Assembly (NCBI RefSeq): GCF_001673405.1
Contig: NZ_LZLV01000044.1
Location: 49,288-113,287 of the forward strand
DNA: 64,000 nt
Direction: 5' to 3'
Origin: Mycobacterium sp. 1245111.1
Lineage (GTDB): Bacteria > Actinomycetota > Actinomycetes > Mycobacteriales > Mycobacteriaceae
Shown here: positions 60,806 through 64,000 of the stretch, piece by piece
Numbering within the stretch: position 1 is the stretch's first letter
Layout: every line of letters starts with the position of its first letter
Program-made: the position numbers and the translations under genes
Notes under the pieces: model-generated
Told to the model about the DNA's origin: nothing
Seen by the model: the letters and a program-made list of their open reading frames with translations, nothing else
The model's database searches: none

Positions 60806-63418
60806 GTGAAAGCACTTCGTCGGTTCACGGTCCGCGCCCACCTTCCCGAGCGCCTGGCGGCGCTCGAGCAGCTGTCGATCAACCTGCGATGGTCGTGGGA
60901 CAAGCCGACGCAGGATCTCTTCGAGACGATCGACCCGACGCTGTGGACGCAGTGCGGGCGAGATCCGGTCGCCCTGCTCGGCGCGGTCAGCCCGACCCGG
61001 CTCGACGAGTTGGCACTCGACAGCGGTTTTCTGGACTGGCTCGATCATCTGGCCGGCGAACTCAACGACTATCTGAGCCGTCCGCAGTGGTATCAGCAGC
61101 AGCAGAGCCGCGGCACTCCGATGCCGAACGGCATCGCATATTTCTCGATGGAGTTCGGCGTCGCCGAGGTGCTCCCGAATTACTCCGGCGGTCTGGGGAT
61201 CCTGGCCGGCGACCACCTGAAGGCAGCCTCGGATCTGGGGCTGCCGCTGATCGCGGTCGGCCTGTACTACCGCTCCGGTTACTTCCGGCAGTCGCTGACC
61301 GCCGACGGCTGGCAGCACGAGGAGTACCCGTCGCTCGACCCCGCGGGATTGCCGCTGCGTCTGCTCACCGACAGCTCGGGCGCGCCGGCGCTGGTCGAGT
61401 TGGCGCTGCCGGAATCCGGCTCGCTGCGGGCCCGGATCTGGGTCGCGCAGGTCGGTCGGGTGCCACTGCTGCTGCTGGATTCCGACATCCCGGAAAACGA
61501 GCACGACATGCGGGGGGTCACCGACCGCCTCTACGGCGGCGACCAGGAGCACCGCATGCAGCAGGAGATCCTCGCCGGGATCGGCGGCGTGCGGGCCATT
61601 CGCGCCTACACCGCGATCGAAGGCCTGCCCGCGCCCGAGGTGTTCCACATGAACGAGGGCCACGCCGGTTTCCTTGGTGCCGAACGGATCCGCGAACTCG
61701 TCGACGCCGGTTTGGATTTCGACACCGCGCTGACCGTAGTGCGGTCCAGCACGGTGTTCACCACGCACACCCCGGTACCGGCGGGCATCGACCGATTCCC
61801 GGTGGAGATGGTGCAGCGGTACTTCGCCGGCAGCCCGACGGACGCCGCAGGAGTCGCCGCCGGGTCGGTGCTGCTACCCGGCGTGCCGGTCGGGAGAATC
61901 CTCGCGCTGGGTGCGGAGGACGACCCGGAGAAGTTCAACATGGCCCACATGGGTCTGCGACTTGCCCAGCGCGCCAATGGCGTTTCGCTGCTGCACGGCG
62001 AGGTCAGCCGGGAGATGTTCAACGAACTGTGGGCCGGCTTCGACGCCGACGAGGTGCCGATCGGTTCGATCACCAACGGCGTCCATGCCCGCACCTGGGC
62101 GGCGCCGCAATGGCTGCAGCTGGGCCAGGAATTGCTCGGGTCAGACTCGTTCAGCGACCCCGGCGTCTGGCTGCGGGTGAATGAAGTTGACGGCAGCCAT
62201 CTTTGGTGGATCCGGTCGCAACTGCGCGCCCTGCTGGTCGAAGACGTCCGGGCGCGGCTGCATCGCTCGTGGTTGGTCCGCGGTGCGCCGGAAGCCGAAT
62301 TAGGCTGGATTGCAAACGCATTCGATCCGAACGTGCTGACGATCGGGTTCGCCCGTCGGGTGCCGACCTACAAACGCCTGACGCTGATGCTGCGCGACCC
62401 GGCCCGGCTGGAGCAGTTGCTGCTCAACGAGGACCGGCCGATCCAGTTGATCGTTGCCGGCAAGTCGCACCCCGCCGACGACGGCGGAAAGGCGCTGATT
62501 CAGCAGGTGGTGCAGTTCGCCGACCGGCACGAGGTGCGGCACCGGATCGCGTTCCTGCCCGACTACGACATGTCCATGGCCCGGCTGCTGTACTGGGGTT
62601 GTGACGTTTGGCTGAACAACCCGCTGCGTCCACTGGAGGCGTGTGGCACGTCGGGGATGAAGAGCGCGCTCAACGGCGGCCTCAACTTGTCGATCCTCGA
62701 CGGGTGGTGGGACGAGTGGTACGACGGCGAAAACGGCTGGGCCATCCCGTCGGCCTCCGGCGTCGCCGACGAGGAACGCCGCGACGACCTGGAAGCGGCC
62801 GCGCTGTACGACCTGCTCGAGAAGTCGGTCGCGCCAAAGTTTTACGAGCGTGACGAACACGGTGTGCCGCGCCGGTGGATCGAGATGGTCCGCCATACCC
62901 TGCAGACACTGGGGCCGAAAGTCTTGGCCTCGAGGATGGTTCGCGATTACACCGAGGACTATTACCTGCCGGCGGCCGAGTCGCTGCGACGCACGGTCTC
63001 GGTCGACGGTGACGGCCAGGTCGCGTTCGACCCGGCTCGCGAACTGGCGGTCTACCGACGTCGCGCCTTCGATGCGTGGCCGAATATCCAGATCACCGAT
63101 GTAGACAGCACGGGTCTGCCCGACACGCCGGTCCTCGGATCGAAGCTGACCCTGACCGCGACGGTCCAGCTGGCTGGCTTACGGCCGGAAGAGGTCACCG
63201 TGCAGGCAGTCGTCGGCCGGGTGGAGGTCGGTGACGAGCTGGTCGACCCGGTCACCGTCGAAATGCCTTACACCGGAACGGCTTCCGGTGGTGACCACGT
63301 GTTCGCCACGACGACGCCGCTGCCGGTCGCGGGGTCGGTCGGCTATACCGTGCGGGTGCTGCCGCATCACCCGATGCTGGCCTCCGACGCCGAGCTCGGG
63401 CTGATCACGCTGGCCTAG
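60806..63418 (+). CDS. glgP: Alpha-glucan phosphorylase GlgP
   Basis: 870 residues from GTG 60806. The N-terminal DUF3417 region ([20 protein letters not shown]) is typical of the short actinobacterial phosphorylase branch. [31 protein letters not shown] is the first conserved block, MNEGHAGFL another, and the PLP lysine is Lys619 ([14 protein letters not shown]). It releases glucose-1-phosphate from glucan ends and probably recycles the glucan made by GlgE and GlgB. It is divergent from glgE across a 178-base gap, and its end overlaps dinG by 4 bases. Confidence 0.96.
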   Translation: MKALRRFTVRAHLPERLAALEQLSINLRWSWDKPTQDLFETIDPTLWTQCGRDPVALLGAVSPTRLDELALDSGFLDWLDHLAGELNDYLSRPQWYQQQQSRGTPMPNGIAYFSMEFGVAEVLPNYSGGLGILAGDHLKAASDLGLPLIAVGLYYRSGYFRQSLTADGWQHEEYPSLDPAGLPLRLLTDSSGAPALVELALPESGSLRARIWVAQVGRVPLLLLDSDIPENEHDMRGVTDRLYGGDQEHRMQQEILAGIGGVRAIRAYTAIEGLPAPEVFHMNEGHAGFLGAERIRELVDAGLDFDTALTVVRSSTVFTTHTPVPAGIDRFPVEMVQRYFAGSPTDAAGVAAGSVLLPGVPVGRILALGAEDDPEKFNMAHMGLRLAQRANGVSLLHGEVSREMFNELWAGFDADEVPIGSITNGVHARTWAAPQWLQLGQELLGSDSFSDPGVWLRVNEVDGSHLWWIRSQLRALLVEDVRARLHRSWLVRGAPEAELGWIANAFDPNVLTIGFARRVPTYKRLTLMLRDPARLEQLLLNEDRPIQLIVAGKSHPADDGGKALIQQVVQFADRHEVRHRIAFLPDYDMSMARLLYWGCDVWLNNPLRPLEACGTSGMKSALNGGLNLSILDGWWDEWYDGENGWAIPSASGVADEERRDDLEAAALYDLLEKSVAPKFYERDEHGVPRRWIEMVRHTLQTLGPKVLASRMVRDYTEDYYLPAAESLRRTVSVDGDGQVAFDPARELAVYRRRAFDAWPNIQITDVDSTGLPDTPVLGSKLTLTATVQLAGLRPEEVTVQAVVGRVEVGDELVDPVTVEMPYTGTASGGDHVFATTTPLPVAGSVGYTVRVLPHHPMLASDAELGLITLA

Positions 63419-64000
63419 CTGTCGCCGCGCAACCGCTCCAACGCCGCACGCACGGCGCCCGCATCGGTGGTCGCCCAGAACGGCGGCAGCGACGCCCGCA
63501 GGTAGTTGCCGTAGCGAGCGGTCGCCATGCGCGAGTCGAGCACCGCGACCACTCCGCGGTCGTCGACGCGCCGCAGCAGCCGGCCCGCACCCTGTGCCAG
63601 CAGCAGTGCGGCGTGGCTGGCCGCCACGGCCATGAATCCGTTGCCACCGGCGGCCGCCACCGCCCGCTGCCGGGCCGACAGCAGCGGGTCGTCGGGCCGC
63701 GGAAACGGGATGCGGTCGATGATGACCAGCGACAGCGACGAGCCCGGCACGTCGACGCCCTGCCACAGCGACAGCGTGCCGAACAGCGAGGTGGCCGCGT
63801 CGGCGGCGAACCGCTCGACCAGCGTGGCGGTGGTGTCGTCGCCCTGACACAGCACGGGTGTGGTCAGCCGCTCGGTCATCGCCTCGGCGGCGGCGCGGGC
63901 GGCCCGCATCGACGAGAACAGCCCGAGCGTCCGGCCGCCCGCCGCGGTGATCAGTTCGGCGATTTCGGTCAGCTGTTCGGCTGTGCCAGTGCCGTCCCGG
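63415..64000 (-). CDS. dinG: DinG-type ATP-dependent helicase, partial (C-terminal part)
   Basis: The gene is cut by the right window edge; the last 194 codons are visible, ending at TAG 63415. GGRTLGLFSSMRAARAAAEAM is the start of the second RecA-like domain, followed by ATSLFGTLSLWQGVDVPG and IIDRIPFPRPDDPLLSARQ, then AQGAGRLLRRVDDRGVVAVLDSR with the motif VI arginines. This is the XPD/DinG superfamily 2 pattern, which unwinds DNA with 5'-3' polarity. The position after glgP matches Rv1329c. The iron-sulfur domain would lie outside the window. Confidence 0.92.
   Translation of the reverse strand, partial: RDGTGTAEQLTEIAELITAAGGRTLGLFSSMRAARAAAEAMTERLTTPVLCQGDDTTATLVERFAADAATSLFGTLSLWQGVDVPGSSLSLVIIDRIPFPRPDDPLLSARQRAVAAAGGNGFMAVAASHAALLLAQGAGRLLRRVDDRGVVAVLDSRMATARYGNYLRASLPPFWATTDAGAVRAALERLRGDS

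Noticed and set aside
60628..60903. GlgE extended upstream to 60903
   Set aside because: The extension overlaps the start of glgP, has no similarity to GlgE and lacks a ribosome site; the GTG at 60627 has AAGGAG.
1..64000. CRISPR arrays, tRNA or rRNA genes, insertion sequences and prophage genes
   Set aside because: No regularly spaced repeats, cloverleaf sequences, transposase or integrase motifs were seen on reading both strands by eye.

Overview
The window reads as chromosomal DNA of a non-tuberculous mycobacterium. The right-hand part, about 50.9-64 kb, follows the gene order of the Mycobacterium tuberculosis Rv1320c-Rv1329c block: HAMP adenylate cyclase, NucS, an Rv1322-like protein, methylmalonyl-CoA epimerase, FadA4, an Rv1324-like thioredoxin-domain protein, GlgB, GlgE, GlgP and DinG. 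The PE_PGRS gene (Rv1325c) that sits in this block in M. tuberculosis is absent. High GC, frequent GTG starts, 4-base ATGA/GTGA overlaps, many FadE/EchA/FadD paralogues and a PE-PPE-domain hydrolase fit the same assignment.

From about 0 to 46.8 kb lies a dense accessory catabolic island, almost all of it CoA-dependent degradation of some unidentified hydrophobic acid or cyclic compound. It contains six acyl-CoA dehydrogenases, six crotonases, four acyl-CoA ligases, four SDRs, three ACMSD-type amidohydrolases, three LLM flavin/F420 oxidoreductases, two DHDPR-fold dehydrogenases, a P450, a zinc alcohol dehydrogenase, three NTF2-like proteins, a thiolase-fold/DUF35 pair that probably acts as a retro-aldolase, a HpcH-type aldolase, an Fe(II)/2-oxoglutarate dioxygenase and a D-2-hydroxyacid dehydrogenase. 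An IclR and a TetR regulator lie within it.

Layout: 0-1.1 kb, catalytically degenerate isochorismatase-fold gene and an NTF2 gene, divergent around a perfect palindrome; 1.1-8.2 kb, divergent operons LLM/ACAD and amidohydrolase-ACAD-ACAD-CoA ligase; 8.3-14.6 kb, leftward run Adh-NTF2-SDR-LLM-NTF2 then P450-DHDPR; 14.7-16.8 kb, IclR and amidohydrolase; 16.9-19.8 kb, a cassette of four membrane proteins (two of them only 32 and 39 residues) and two SDRs; 19.8-26.2 kb, a tightly coupled six-gene beta-oxidation operon; 26.2-30.6 kb, crotonase, SDR, ligase and PE-PPE hydrolase; 30.9-36.5 kb, DUF35/thiolase-fold pair divergent from an aldolase-dioxygenase-dehydrogenase-crotonase run; 36.5-46.8 kb, amidohydrolase, TetR, ACAD pair, hotdog/crotonase and a DHDPR-nitroreductase-LLM-ligase operon; 46.8-47.1 kb, gene-free boundary; 47.2-50.9 kb, SDR, ClC transporter, PAS protein and TetR; then the conserved block.

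The most interesting signal is an 18-bp palindrome, TGAGAA-N6-TTCTCA, in the promoter gaps of the island: two perfect copies (10769 and 42372), four close copies (3290, 16867, 19823, 37707) and weaker ones. It joins operons up to 39 kb apart into what looks like one undescribed regulon that includes the membrane cassette. The regulator is not certain; the TetR at 37959 and the IclR at 14731 are the local candidates.
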